Assembly: GCA_964637035.1 (NCBI GenBank)
Contig: CAZWTU010000001.1
Coordinates: forward strand, 103,734-167,733
Direction of reading: 5' to 3'
Source: CAZMMV01 sp964637035
GTDB taxonomy: Bacteria > Bacillota > Clostridia > Tissierellales > Tissierellaceae
Length of the DNA stretch: 64,000 nucleotides
Below are positions 24,661 to 34,685 of the stretch, in pieces. Position 1 is the stretch's first letter, and every line of letters starts with the position of its first letter. Below the pieces are notes generated by a model. The model saw only the letters and a program-made list of their open reading frames with translations. It was not told where the DNA came from and ran no database searches. Made by a program: the position numbers and the translations under genes.

Positions 24661-25281
24661 ATGTATGAAGATTTGACACAAAAGCAAATTGAGATTTTAT
24701 TATATATAAAGTCCGAGGTTCAAAGAAAAGGCTATCCCCCATCTGTACGTGAATTATGTAAAGGTGTAGATTTAAAATCTACTTCTACTGTTCATGGTCA
24801 TTTAGAAAAGATTGAAGCAAAAGGATATATCAGAAAAGATCCAACTAAGCCTAGGGCAATTGAAATTTTAGATAAAAATGATGATTTTTTACTTATATCC
24901 AAAAAAACCATAGATGTACCTATACTAGGTAAAGTCACTGCTGGTGCCCCTATATTGGCTGTAGAAAACATTGAGGATACCTATCCTGTACCAATTGAGT
25001 TAGTAGAAGGTCACGATGTATTTATGTTGAAAATTCAAGGGGAAAGTATGATAGGTGCAGGCATACTAGATGGTGATTTGGTCTTGGTACAACAGCAAAG
25101 ATCTGCAATTAATGGTGATATTGTTGTAGCATTATTAGATGACGAGGAAGCTACAGTGAAAAGATTTTATAAAGAAAAAGATACTATTAGATTGCAACCA
25201 GAAAATGAGTTTATGGAGCCTATTATGACTAAAGAAGTTTCTATTCTAGGCAAAGTCATAGGATTATATCGAAGGTTTTAA
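24661..25281 (+). CDS. lexA: SOS repressor LexA
   Basis: A 206-aa LexA: N-terminal winged helix-turn-helix (LTQKQIEILLYIKSEVQRKG, SVRELCKGVDLKSTSTVHGH), self-cleavage site Ala-Gly in GKVTAGAPI, catalytic Ser in QGESMIGAG and Lys in EATVKRFYKE. It represses its own gene, yneA and recA through the GAAC-N4-GTTC boxes seen here. RecA filaments trigger self-cleavage. It is the only + gene in a long run of - genes. The ATG follows AAGGAGTG. Confidence 0.98.
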   Translation: MYEDLTQKQIEILLYIKSEVQRKGYPPSVRELCKGVDLKSTSTVHGHLEKIEAKGYIRKDPTKPRAIEILDKNDDFLLISKKTIDVPILGKVTAGAPILAVENIEDTYPVPIELVEGHDVFMLKIQGESMIGAGILDGDLVLVQQQRSAINGDIVVALLDDEEATVKRFYKEKDTIRLQPENEFMEPIMTKEVSILGKVIGLYRRF

Positions 25282-25295
25282 TATTAAGATATTAA

Positions 25296-25321
25296 AAAAA
25301 CAGGATCTTAATCCTGTTTTT
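25296..25321. terminator. bidirectional terminator between lexA and ynbB
   Basis: An 11-bp stem (25296-25306 with 25311-25321) with a CTTA loop, A-run on one side and U-run on the other, serves both convergent genes. It overlaps the ynbB stop codon. Confidence 0.88.
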
Positions 25322-26621
25322 CTAATATCTTATTTTTATCAATTAAATTATTTCTATATAAATTATTTAGTGATTTCATAGCTCCTAATTTACAATGCTC
25401 ATAGGTTAAGCCACCTTGATAATAAGCATAATATGGCTCCCTAATAGGTCCATCTGCACTTAATTCTATAGAAGAACCTTCTATAAAACCTCCAGCTGCC
25501 ATAATTACCTTGTCCTCATATCCTGGCATTTCCCATGCCTCAAGCATTACATAAGAATCCACTACAGAAGCAGCCTGTATCCCTTTGCAAAACTCGATTA
25601 CCCTTTCAGGACTATTAAATTCAACTCCTTGTATTATATCACTTCTAATGTCATCTATCCCTGGCACTATATTAAATCCAAGTTCCTTATAAACTATTCC
25701 AATTAATAATGCCCCTTTTACCGCTTCCGCTACTATATGGGGTGCTAAAAATAATCCTTGTAAGGTGGTCCTAGTTGTTCCAAAGGTCAATCCACAATCC
25801 TTACCTAAACCTGGAGCCGTAAGTCTATTAGCTATTAAATCTACTAAATGTGATTTTCCCACAATATAGCCACCAGACAAAGCTATACCCCCACCTGGAT
25901 TTTTAATTAATGAACCTGCCATAATATCAGCACCGACATCTGTTGGTTCTTTGAAATCTAAGAATTCCCCATAACAATTATCTACCATTATAATCACGTC
26001 TTTATTGTATTTCTTAATAGATTTAATGGCATACTCTATTTCTTCAATAGTTAAGGCCCTTCTATCGCTATAGCCGGTAGACCTTTGAATCATAAGTATT
26101 TTTGTATTCTCTGTAATATTTTTTACAACCTGATCAAGATCTATAATATTATTTACTAAAGGTATTTCTTTATAAGTAATACCAAATTCAAGCAAAGATC
26201 CAGCCTTATTATCTTTGGTCCCTATAACTTCTTGAAGTGTATCATAGGGAGTCCCTGTAATGGATATAAGCTCATCGCCAGGTCTCAGTATACCTGATAA
26301 GGTTAAGCTTAGTGCGTGGGTACCGGAAGCAATAGAAGGCCTTACAAGACCGTCTTCCGTATTGAAAATCTGTGCATAAATCTCTTCTACTTTATCCCTT
26401 CCCCTATCCCCATAACCATATCCCGTGGACCAATTAAAATCCGTAGATGAAAGTCTACTCTCTTGCATAGCATTAATAACCTTATACTGATTATATTCTT
26501 TTATTTCATCTAATTTAGGAAACTTACCTTTTATCATATTCTCTTTGCTAATAACATATCTTGCTACTTCTTCTTCTATATCAAAATGTTTACATAATGT
26601 TTTTATTGTTAACTCATCCAT
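25308..26621 (-). CDS. ynbB: methionine gamma-lyase/aluminium-resistance family PLP enzyme, YnbB-like
   Basis: A 437-aa fold-type I PLP protein of the Alum_res/YnbB family. Motifs: RPSIASGTHALSL, TGTPYDTLQEVIG, MVDNCYGEF (PLP Asp), and SLIKNPGGGIALSGGYIVG (candidate PLP Lys). Family members are annotated as aluminium resistance or methionine gamma-lyase-like; the true substrate is unknown. Position downstream of hfq follows the Bacillus order miaA-hfq-(hflX)-ynbB, here without hflX. Confidence 0.88.
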   Translation of the reverse strand: MDELTIKTLCKHFDIEEEVARYVISKENMIKGKFPKLDEIKEYNQYKVINAMQESRLSSTDFNWSTGYGYGDRGRDKVEEIYAQIFNTEDGLVRPSIASGTHALSLTLSGILRPGDELISITGTPYDTLQEVIGTKDNKAGSLLEFGITYKEIPLVNNIIDLDQVVKNITENTKILMIQRSTGYSDRRALTIEEIEYAIKSIKKYNKDVIIMVDNCYGEFLDFKEPTDVGADIMAGSLIKNPGGGIALSGGYIVGKSHLVDLIANRLTAPGLGKDCGLTFGTTRTTLQGLFLAPHIVAEAVKGALLIGIVYKELGFNIVPGIDDIRSDIIQGVEFNSPERVIEFCKGIQAASVVDSYVMLEAWEMPGYEDKVIMAAGGFIEGSSIELSADGPIREPYYAYYQGGLTYEHCKLGAMKSLNNLYRNNLIDKNKILEKQD

Positions 26622-26650
26622 CTTATCACCTTCCTTTAATTAATGAACAT

Positions 26651-26690
26651 ACAAAAGTCTCTGATTGTTTTAGACTTCAGAGACTTTTGT
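26651..26690 (-). terminator. 14-bp inverted repeat between hfq and ynbB
   Basis: ACAAAAGTCTCTGA (26651-26664) is exactly repeated in reverse complement at 26677-26690 with a 12-nt loop. No run of U follows on the minus strand, so it may be a weak terminator for hfq or a processing/stability hairpin in the ynbB leader. Confidence 0.5.
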
Positions 26691-26723
26691 AACATAAATA
26701 AAATCTTTATATAAATATTAATT

Positions 26724-26945
26724 TTATTCATTTAACTTCATTGAATTTACGGGTACAATTGTAGCAACTGCATGTTTATAGATCAATTGTTGTTTTGTGT
26801 CGATTTCTAATATAATTGTGTAATTATCAAAACCCTTCACTATACCTTTTAATTGATATCCATTTACTAGAAAAATGGTTATTTCTAAATTTTCTTTACG
26901 TGCCCTGTTTAAAAACATATCTTGAAAATTAATATTTTGTTTCAT
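26724..26945 (-). CDS. hfq: RNA chaperone Hfq
   Basis: A 73-aa Sm-like protein that forms a hexameric ring pairing small RNAs with mRNAs. Sm1 motif: FLVNGYQLKGIVKGFDNYTIIL; Sm2 motif: QLIYKHAVATIVP (the YKHA block). It lies 12 nt after miaA in the conserved miaB-mutS-mutL-miaA-hfq order and has GGAGG before its ATG. Confidence 0.97.
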   Translation of the reverse strand: MKQNINFQDMFLNRARKENLEITIFLVNGYQLKGIVKGFDNYTIILEIDTKQQLIYKHAVATIVPVNSMKLNE

Positions 26946-26957
26946 TTTATTTCCTCC

Positions 26958-27899
26958 CTATTTGAAGTCTTTATTTTTGAAATTATACGCTAACTCTTCT
27001 ACTAAGATATTAAAATCCGAATAATCATCTATATTTACCCAATGAATTTGTTTATTTCTTCTAAACCAAGTCAGTTGCCTTTTAGCATAGTTTCTGGATC
27101 CTTTTTTTATTATTTGAATAGACTCCTCTAAGCTTATGTTTCCTTCTAAATACATTATAATCTCTTTATAACCTATCCCTTGCATAGATACCAAATTCTT
27201 ATTATACCCCATATTTAACAAAAACTTTACTTCATCTATAAGTCCATTATTTATCATTAAATCTACCCTATGATTAATCTTTTCATACAATTTTGCCCTA
27301 TCCATATTTAATCCAATTATAGTTTCATTATATTCATTATTAGGCTTTCTAAAGTCTTTATTGTGGGTAGACATTGGCTTTCCTGTAATTTTATATATTT
27401 CTATTGCCCTTATTACCCTTTTCCTATCATTTTTATTTATCTTTTCAGCACTTATTTTATCAATATTTTTTAATTTATTATGCAAAAATTCATTTCCATA
27501 TTCATTGCCTATATCCTCTAATCTATCTCTTAATTTGTTATCAGAAGTTACTTTAGTAAAATTCAAATCATATATTAGAGAATTAATATAAAGTCCTGTT
27601 CCACCTACAACTATTGGAAGTTTACCTTTAAGATTTATTTCACTAATAATTTTTTTTGCATTTTCTTTATAATTAGATACAGTAAAATCTTCATCTGGAT
27701 TTACAATATCTACTAAATAATGTGCTACTCCCTTCATTTCATCTTTGCTTACTTTTGCAGTACCAATATCCATATATTTATATATTTGCATAGAATCTGC
27801 AGATATTATTTCCCCATTCAAGGCTTTTGCTAATTCAATAGATAGATTGGTTTTTCCGATTCCTGTAGGCCCCACTATTATAAATAAATTTTCTTTCAT
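26958..27899 (-). CDS. miaA: tRNA dimethylallyltransferase
   Basis: MiaA adds dimethylallyl to A37 of tRNAs reading U-starting codons. The P-loop is GPTGIGKTNL (about 9-18), then ISADSMQIYKYMDIGTAK and VGGTGLYINSL, with the basic RNRKRVIRA-like block NDRKRVIRAIE and C-terminal KRQLTWFRRN. The product is the substrate for MiaB, encoded upstream at 32399. It is 313 aa long and lies 11 nt after mutL. Confidence 0.97.
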   Translation of the reverse strand: MKENLFIIVGPTGIGKTNLSIELAKALNGEIISADSMQIYKYMDIGTAKVSKDEMKGVAHYLVDIVNPDEDFTVSNYKENAKKIISEINLKGKLPIVVGGTGLYINSLIYDLNFTKVTSDNKLRDRLEDIGNEYGNEFLHNKLKNIDKISAEKINKNDRKRVIRAIEIYKITGKPMSTHNKDFRKPNNEYNETIIGLNMDRAKLYEKINHRVDLMINNGLIDEVKFLLNMGYNKNLVSMQGIGYKEIIMYLEGNISLEESIQIIKKGSRNYAKRQLTWFRRNKQIHWVNIDDYSDFNILVEELAYNFKNKDFK

Positions 27900-27910
27900 T
27901 TTATCACCCT

Positions 27911-29761
27911 TTAAACAATTCTTAAAAATGCCTTCTCAATATCCTTTTTAGTCATTTCCAAAATAGTTGGCCTTCCATGAGGACAGCTATTTGGATTTTT
28001 AGTATTTATTAATTGATCAAATAAACTTAATATTTCCATTTCAGACATCTCATCTCCACCCTTAATGGCATTTGTACATGCCATTTTAATAATTTTATCT
28101 ATTTTAGTATCATAAGAACTTGTTATCTCATTATCTATATTATCTAATATATCATAAAATAGTGACTTAATATTAGGTTTACCAAATATTAATGGTACAC
28201 CCCTTATGGCAACGCTATTGGTTCCAAATTCACTTACATCAAATCCTAGTTCATTAAAAATCTCTTGATTTTCTAAAAACTTGCCCATTTCTATACTGGT
28301 TAAATCAAATATTTCAGGAGCTAGCAATTGTTGTGACACTATACTTTCGTTGGTAAACTCATTTAAATATTTTTCATACATGATTCTTTCATGAGCAGCA
28401 TGCTGGTCTATAAAGTATATTTTCTCATTTAGTTTATCCTCACCTAATATATATGTGTTAAAGAGTACTCCTACTGGTTGTATGCTTGAAAGGATCTGAT
28501 CAATATTATTATCTTTATAAATGGAATCATGCCTATCCATTTCTTCCCTTAATACTTGGTAATTTTCATCTTTTATCGAGATTCTTTCTTCAAATAGATT
28601 TTTACTATCACTTATCTCCATAGAACTATCCCTATAACTCAAGCTTTCATCATCTGTTAAATCCCTTACTACTATATCATTTTTTAGACCTGTATCTGTT
28701 TCATACAACAAAGGTAAATCGTATTTGTTTGACTTATCTCTTTCTTTATTAAATTTTATTTCTGGTATTAATATTGAATTATATAAATATTCTTTTAATA
28801 GATTATCAATCCCTTGTATAAGGTCAATTTCATTAACAAAATTAACTTCCAACTTAGTGGGATGAATATTTACATCTATTATTCCCGGATTTATGTCAAT
28901 GAAGAGTATAAAAACAGGAAATCTATTCAAAGGTATAATTGATCTATAGTTTTTTTCTATAATGTTTGTAATTGCTTTATTGCTTATATACCTATTATTT
29001 ATATAGATATATTGATGTGATCTATTGCTTCTATATAATTTATTATTTGAAAAATACCCTTGAATTTTAAAATCATTCATTTTAGCTTCAAGTGAAATAA
29101 GATTCTCAGAGAAATCTTTTCCTAAAATACTATATACATGGTCTTTCATATTGTTATTTCTGGAAGTTTTTAGAATGATTTTATTATCTTTTATAAATTT
29201 AACAGAAGTATCTAAGTTTCCAAGGATTATTTTATATATAATATCCGTAATATGATTTCCTTCGACTAAATCTGATTTTAAAAACTTCTCCCTAACTGGT
29301 AAGTTATAAAACAAATCTTTAACTATCATAGTAGTTCCCATGGGACTACCTATTGTTTCTTTGCTTATTATTTTACCATCCTTTACTATAGCATGTATGC
29401 CCCCCAGGGCTTTTTTAGTTTTTGTCATAACTTCCATTTTTGCTACAGTTGATACACTAGCTAAGGCCTCTCCCCTGAAACCCAAGGACCTAGTCTTATA
29501 TAAATCATCTAGTGATGTTATTTTAGAGGTAGAATGCCTCTTAAAAGCCAAATTTAGATCTGCTTCTTCTATACCTACGCCATCATCTGTAATTCTTATA
29601 TATGATTTACCACCATTTTTTATTTCAATTACAACATTCTTAGCACTAGCATCTAGAGAGTTTTCTAATAATTCCTTTACAATTGATGAAGGTCGTTCTA
29701 TTATCTCTCCAGCAGCAATTTTTTCTATAGTCTTGCTATCCAATACCTTTATCCTACCCAT
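27911..29761 (-). CDS. mutL: DNA mismatch repair protein MutL
   Basis: A 616-aa MutL. The GHKL ATPase has KIAAGEIIERPSSIVKELLENSLDA, ITDDGVGI and TRSLGFRGEALAS. The C-terminal domain carries the endonuclease motif DQHAAHERIMYE and CPHGRPT, so it is the nicking type found in bacteria without MutH. It overlaps the mutS stop by 8 nt, implying translational coupling, and precedes miaA by 11 nt. Confidence 0.97.
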   Translation of the reverse strand: MGRIKVLDSKTIEKIAAGEIIERPSSIVKELLENSLDASAKNVVIEIKNGGKSYIRITDDGVGIEEADLNLAFKRHSTSKITSLDDLYKTRSLGFRGEALASVSTVAKMEVMTKTKKALGGIHAIVKDGKIISKETIGSPMGTTMIVKDLFYNLPVREKFLKSDLVEGNHITDIIYKIILGNLDTSVKFIKDNKIILKTSRNNNMKDHVYSILGKDFSENLISLEAKMNDFKIQGYFSNNKLYRSNRSHQYIYINNRYISNKAITNIIEKNYRSIIPLNRFPVFILFIDINPGIIDVNIHPTKLEVNFVNEIDLIQGIDNLLKEYLYNSILIPEIKFNKERDKSNKYDLPLLYETDTGLKNDIVVRDLTDDESLSYRDSSMEISDSKNLFEERISIKDENYQVLREEMDRHDSIYKDNNIDQILSSIQPVGVLFNTYILGEDKLNEKIYFIDQHAAHERIMYEKYLNEFTNESIVSQQLLAPEIFDLTSIEMGKFLENQEIFNELGFDVSEFGTNSVAIRGVPLIFGKPNIKSLFYDILDNIDNEITSSYDTKIDKIIKMACTNAIKGGDEMSEMEILSLFDQLINTKNPNSCPHGRPTILEMTKKDIEKAFLRIV

Positions 29762-32372
29762 TATTAACTCCCCTTATTTTTTTACCTGTTTCTATTAAAT
29801 CATAAAGTGTATCTAAAGCCTCTCTTGCAGTCATATTATCAATATCTAGGTTTATAATCTTATCCATATAATAATCCTTTTGATGGTCTACTAAATTTAT
29901 TTGTTTGTTTTCTTTTGGCTTGGTGTCACTTAAGTTTATTTTATGATTACCTTCTATCAAAGTTAGGACTTCATTTGCCCTATTGATTATAGTTTTATCT
30001 ATCCCCGCCAATTTTGCAACCTCAATTCCATAGCTCTTATTGGTGCTACCTTCCACAATTTTTCTTAAGAAAATAATTTCTTGATCTTTCTCTTTTACAG
30101 TTATTGTTAAGTTTTTAATTTCCTTGTTATTTTCCTGAAGTTGAGTAAGCTCATGATAATGAGTAGCGAATAAAGTTTTAGCTTTTATCTTGTTTGCTAT
30201 ATATTCAACCACTGCCCAAGCTATACTTAAACCATCGTAAGTACTGGTACCTCTTCCTACCTCATCTAAAATAATTAGGCTATCTTTGCTAGCGGATTTT
30301 ATAATATTTGCTACTTCATTCATCTCTACCATAAATGTACTTTCTCCCTGAGATAAATTATCTGCTGCGCCTATTCTAGTGAATATTCTATCAACTATGG
30401 AAATATCCGCACTGGATGCAGGCACAAAGGATCCAATTTGAGCTAATAAGGTAATTATAGCCACTTGTCTCATATAAGTGGATTTACCTGCCATATTGGG
30501 GCCAGTTATGATTTGTATCATATTCTCATTATTATCAAGAAAAGTATCATTTGGTACAAATAATTTGTTTTCTATATTGTTTTCTACCACAGGATGTCTC
30601 CCATCAACAATTCTAATGATCCCCTTATTATTCAAATTAGGTTTAACAAAATCATATGAATAGGCAACTTGACTAAGAGAATTTATAACATCTATATTAG
30701 ATATGGTTTTACTAGTACTTTGAAGCCTAAGAATTTGCCTTTTAATATCTTCCCTTATACTTTGAAATATTTCATATTCTAAATCTAAACTTTTTTCTTC
30801 CGCACCTAATATTTCACTTTCCATGTTTTTTAGTTCTTCAGTATAATATCTTTCAGAATTAGTTAAAGTTTGTTTTCTTATAAAATAATCTGGAACCATG
30901 GGAATATTGGACTTAGTAACCTCAAAATAATATCCAGAAATTCTATTGAAGCCAATTTTTAAATTTTTTATAGATGTGTTGTCCCTTTCCTTAGCTTCTA
31001 AATTACTTAACCACTCTTTACCATTTCCGCATATATCCTTTATCTTATCTAGTTTCTTATCATATCCGCTTTTTATAAGTCCCCCATCCTTTATTGTAAT
31101 AGGAGGGTTTTCTTCTATTGATTTTTCCAAAAGAGAAAATATATCCTCCAAAACATCTAAGTTATTACCAAGTTTCCTTATTTCATCATTATTAATGTTT
31201 ACTAGAATTTCTTTTAACTTAGGCAATACTGAAATGGAGTTTTTAACAGATATTAAATCCCTAGCATTACAATTCCCGTTAGAAATCTTTGTAGCTAGTC
31301 TTTCAATATCATAAATATCTTTTAGAATAGATTTAACCTGATCCATATGAACTATATTATTAACGAAATATTCAATTGCATTATTTCTACTTTCTATTTC
31401 GTCAATATCAATCAAAGGCTGGTCTAACCATTTTTTTAGCAACCTTCCACCCATAGAAGTGGATGTCCTATCCAATATCCCTATTAAGGCACCTTTTTTA
31501 TCTTTCCTAATAATGGTTTCATGTATTTCTAAATTTGATCTAGTATTTATATCTAAAATCATATAGTTATTTGCTTGGTAAAATATTAAATTGTTAATAT
31601 GATCCAATGCGTTCTTTTGAGTAGAATACAGGTAATCAATTAATTTACCTGTGGCAATAGTAGCATAAATCTTATTGTCTATACCAAGTGATTTAGAAGA
31701 ACCTAACTTAAAGTGTTTTAAAACAATATCCTTTACATTCAGCTTATCTATTTCTTCTTTTTTATAAATATTAATATAAGGATTAATAGTATTTTTAATA
31801 ATTTTTATTATGTTCTTATGTGCCATAAATTGCTCATTACATACAATTTCAGAGGGAAATATTTTACCTAATTCATCAATTATATATGTATGGCCACTAT
31901 CTTTTCCACCAATGTATTCAGTCGTATAGATTTCACCAGTAGAGTTATCTACATATGAAACCCCCCACCCTAAATCATCCATATAAATCGATGCTAAAAA
32001 GTTATTTGATTTCTCGTCTAAACTCCCTTGTTCTGTAATAGTCCCTGGTGTCACAACCCGAACTACATCCCTTTTTACTATACCCTTGGCATATTTAGGA
32101 TCTTCAACCTGGTCGCATATAGCTACCTTGTAGCCTTTTTCAACCATTCTAGATATATAATTATCTGCAACATGATGAGGTACTCCACACATAGGTATTG
32201 CATCCTCATTCCCACCCCTTTTTGTTAGTGTTATTTCAAGCTCTCTAGAAGCAATAATAGCATCTTCAAAAAACATCTCATAGAAATCCCCTAATCTAAA
32301 AAAAAGTATGCAATCTTTATATTGATTTTTTATTGTCATATACTGCTTCATCATAGGTGTTAAATTTTCCAA
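29754..32372 (-). CDS. mutS: DNA mismatch repair protein MutS
   Basis: An 872-aa MutS1. The N-terminal mismatch reader starts MMKQYMTIKNQYKDCILFFRLGDFYEMF (the F-x-E mismatch wedge corresponds to FYE). The ATPase has Walker A GPNMAGKSTYMRQ, DEVGRGTSTYDGLS (Walker B) and FATHYHEL. It recognises mispairs and recruits MutL, encoded immediately downstream. It is preceded by miaB (26 nt). Confidence 0.98.
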   Translation of the reverse strand: MENLTPMMKQYMTIKNQYKDCILFFRLGDFYEMFFEDAIIASRELEITLTKRGGNEDAIPMCGVPHHVADNYISRMVEKGYKVAICDQVEDPKYAKGIVKRDVVRVVTPGTITEQGSLDEKSNNFLASIYMDDLGWGVSYVDNSTGEIYTTEYIGGKDSGHTYIIDELGKIFPSEIVCNEQFMAHKNIIKIIKNTINPYINIYKKEEIDKLNVKDIVLKHFKLGSSKSLGIDNKIYATIATGKLIDYLYSTQKNALDHINNLIFYQANNYMILDINTRSNLEIHETIIRKDKKGALIGILDRTSTSMGGRLLKKWLDQPLIDIDEIESRNNAIEYFVNNIVHMDQVKSILKDIYDIERLATKISNGNCNARDLISVKNSISVLPKLKEILVNINNDEIRKLGNNLDVLEDIFSLLEKSIEENPPITIKDGGLIKSGYDKKLDKIKDICGNGKEWLSNLEAKERDNTSIKNLKIGFNRISGYYFEVTKSNIPMVPDYFIRKQTLTNSERYYTEELKNMESEILGAEEKSLDLEYEIFQSIREDIKRQILRLQSTSKTISNIDVINSLSQVAYSYDFVKPNLNNKGIIRIVDGRHPVVENNIENKLFVPNDTFLDNNENMIQIITGPNMAGKSTYMRQVAIITLLAQIGSFVPASSADISIVDRIFTRIGAADNLSQGESTFMVEMNEVANIIKSASKDSLIILDEVGRGTSTYDGLSIAWAVVEYIANKIKAKTLFATHYHELTQLQENNKEIKNLTITVKEKDQEIIFLRKIVEGSTNKSYGIEVAKLAGIDKTIINRANEVLTLIEGNHKINLSDTKPKENKQINLVDHQKDYYMDKIINLDIDNMTAREALDTLYDLIETGKKIRGVNNG

Positions 32373-32398
32373 TGTTTGTCCCCCTTATACAAGAAGCA

Positions 32399-33721
32399 TT
32401 AAATCATAATTCCTTCCAAAGTAAAAGTCTTTACATTCTCTATTTTTACATTCACTAGACTACCAATAAGGCTTTTATCCCCTTTAAAATGTATTAATTT
32501 AAATTCACTAGTTCTGCCAGTTAAAGTGTCAAGATTATTTTTGCTTACCTCTTCAACTAGAACACTTACCGTTTTCCCTATTAATTCCTGGTTTTTTTCC
32601 AATGAAATGTCATTTAATATATCTGTTAATCTTTGAAATCTATTATGTTTCACTTTATAATCTATTTGATCTTCCATTTTGGCAGCTATAGTACCCTCCC
32701 TAATAGAGTATAAGAAAGTATAAGCTGAGTCAAATCCTACACTCTTAACAAGTTCTAAGGTCTGATTAAAGTCTTCCTCTGTTTCACCTGGAAAACCAAC
32801 AATTATATCAGTACTAATAGCTATGTCAGGAGCTAGCTTTTTTACCTTTCTTATTATTTCCTGATAGTCTTCCCTAGTATAGTTTCTGTTCATAGCCTTT
32901 AAAACCTTGTTACTGCCAGATTGAACTGGTAAGTGTAAATGATTGCACAACTTATCCAAAGAACCATAGCAGTGGATTAAATCCTCTGATAAGTCCTTAG
33001 GATGAGATGTCATAAATCTTATCCTTTCTATACCATCTATTTCATTAATATCCTTTAAAAGATCAGAGAAACTATACTTTATCTCCAAGGTTTTTCCGTA
33101 GGAATTAACATTTTGACCTAATAAAGTTATTTCCTTATATCCGGTCCTAGCTAGTCTTTTAATTTCATCTATAATATTTTTTGGTTCTCTGCTTAACTCT
33201 CGACCACGAGTATAAGGGACTACACAGTAAGTACAAAAGTTATTACATCCATAGGTAATATTTATAAAAGCCTTATAAGAATATTTCCTATTTGCATCTA
33301 TGGTTTCAACAATTTCTTTTGTATCCTCCAATATATCAACTACAGTTTCTCCTGTTTGCAAGTGACTATTAATTAGTTGTGGCAGTTTATGAATATTGTG
33401 TGTTCCAAATATTATATCTACATGTTTATGTTTAGAAAGTATTAACTCTCGAACTTCTTCTTTTTGCATCATACAACCACAAACTGCAATCATCAGGTCT
33501 GGGTTTTTCCTTTTTAAAGCTTTCAAAGAGCCTAAATGGCCATATACTTTTAATTCAGCATTTTCTCTAATTAAACAAGTATTATATATTATGAAATCTG
33601 CCTCTTTTAACTCTTTAGCCTTTTCATAATTCATTTTTTCTAAAATCCACTCAATCTTTTCTGAGTCATGTTCATTCATTTGACAACCATATGTTTTAGT
33701 GAAATAAGTTTTTTTCTTCAT
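32399..33721 (-). CDS. miaB: tRNA-2-methylthio-N6-dimethylallyladenosine synthase MiaB
   Basis: A 440-aa radical-SAM methylthiotransferase acting on i6A37 made by MiaA. The N-terminal domain begins TYFTKTYGCQMNEHDSEK. The radical-SAM motif is YGCNNFCTYCVVPYTRGRE, and the TRAM domain is at about 370-440. It is first in the run miaB-mutS-mutL-miaA-hfq. The start ATG has AAGGAGAGT upstream. Confidence 0.97.
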   Translation of the reverse strand: MKKKTYFTKTYGCQMNEHDSEKIEWILEKMNYEKAKELKEADFIIYNTCLIRENAELKVYGHLGSLKALKRKNPDLMIAVCGCMMQKEEVRELILSKHKHVDIIFGTHNIHKLPQLINSHLQTGETVVDILEDTKEIVETIDANRKYSYKAFINITYGCNNFCTYCVVPYTRGRELSREPKNIIDEIKRLARTGYKEITLLGQNVNSYGKTLEIKYSFSDLLKDINEIDGIERIRFMTSHPKDLSEDLIHCYGSLDKLCNHLHLPVQSGSNKVLKAMNRNYTREDYQEIIRKVKKLAPDIAISTDIIVGFPGETEEDFNQTLELVKSVGFDSAYTFLYSIREGTIAAKMEDQIDYKVKHNRFQRLTDILNDISLEKNQELIGKTVSVLVEEVSKNNLDTLTGRTSEFKLIHFKGDKSLIGSLVNVKIENVKTFTLEGIMI

Positions 33722-33853
33722 TTAATATACTCTCCTTATAATGTTACATACTAAATATTATAACAAATAAAAGACAAAAATGAACTATTATCTACAAATA
33801 AATATATATTAATTTGTAGACTGTACATAATATCATAATAAATAACAATAAAA
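33722..33853 (-). other. intergenic upstream of miaB
   Basis: A very AT-rich 130-nt spacer that must hold the promoter for the miaB operon. I find no pair of promoter elements that stands out from the AT-rich background and no known RNA motif. Confidence 0.4.
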
Positions 33854-33896
33854 ATAACTATAAGCAATCTATTTTAAGGCTATTGCTAATAGTTAT
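33849..33896 (-). terminator. terminator of the MerR-like gene
   Basis: A 15-bp stem with one A/A mismatch (33854-33868 with 33882-33896), followed on the minus strand by TTTTATTG. Confidence 0.75.
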
Positions 33897-33924
33897 CAAT
33901 TTATTTAAATTTAGCTTATGTTTT

Positions 33925-34518
33925 CTAATTTTTTTTAAAAATCCTCTTTAGAAATCCAACCTGATTTGCTTCTACATTAATCAATTTATTTTTTAATTCT
34001 ACATTTTCATATGTCTTTTCTTTTACTTTCATTTTGAGTTTAGCATTTTCGCAGATTAGTACATCTCTTTGCTTTGAATTTAGTTCTTCCCTAAGATTTA
34101 CTAATTCATCCTTTAATTCCTTGATCACCTTAGTATTATTTTCTGATCCTTCATTTATAGCATAGTGTAATTTACCGAAAAACTCTTCCTCTAAAGTTGC
34201 ACTTATTTCTTTTGCTATTTCATAAGTATCAAAATGGGAAGCATCTCCTGGTCTTACGAGGCCTTCTTCTTGGCCATTAATTAAAATCTCAGGTGATTTT
34301 ATAATAAGTTTTATTTGCTTATTACTAAACCCCTTTTCCTGAAGAGTTTTTATATATTGTAAGACTTCTATTTCCTTATATGTAAAATACCTATGATTTG
34401 AGTTGTTCCTAGGTATATCAATTTCAAACTCTTTCTCATAATATCTAATTACATGAGCTGCATAACCTGTTATATCTGAAACCTCAGATATACTATATTC
34501 ATTATTAATGTCTAGCAT
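33925..34518 (-). CDS. MerR-type helix-turn-helix protein with C-terminal coiled coil
   Basis: A 197-aa protein. The N-terminal MerR-like winged helix (YSISEVSDITGYAAHVIRYYE, then HRYFTYKEIEVLQYIKTL) is followed from about residue 100 by a long charged coiled coil ending in a basic tail (FLKRIFKKN). No effector-binding or metal-binding Cys pattern is visible. The architecture resembles RacA-type chromosome-anchoring proteins and other MerR-coiled-coil proteins of sporeformers, but sequence alone does not settle this. It has its own terminator and stands as a single gene between cheR and miaB. Confidence 0.75.
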   Translation of the reverse strand: MLDINNEYSISEVSDITGYAAHVIRYYEKEFEIDIPRNNSNHRYFTYKEIEVLQYIKTLQEKGFSNKQIKLIIKSPEILINGQEEGLVRPGDASHFDTYEIAKEISATLEEEFFGKLHYAINEGSENNTKVIKELKDELVNLREELNSKQRDVLICENAKLKMKVKEKTYENVELKNKLINVEANQVGFLKRIFKKN

Positions 34519-34661
34519 AATAATACCCCCAATTTATTCATTATTATACTATTCTATATGGAAGCTTGAAAAACCTTTATTTTTTACAAAAAATTTTCAT
34601 ACAAATTCGTCTATATTGCAACATAATTTAACAATTTCTATTAATTTAGTTGAGAACTTAT

Positions 34662-34685
34662 AAAAAGAGCTATATAGCCCTTTTT
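34662..34685 (-). terminator. terminator of cheR
   Basis: An 11-bp stem (34662-34672 with 34675-34685, one G-U pair) whose 3' arm ends in five U. It overlaps the cheR stop codon. Confidence 0.7.
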
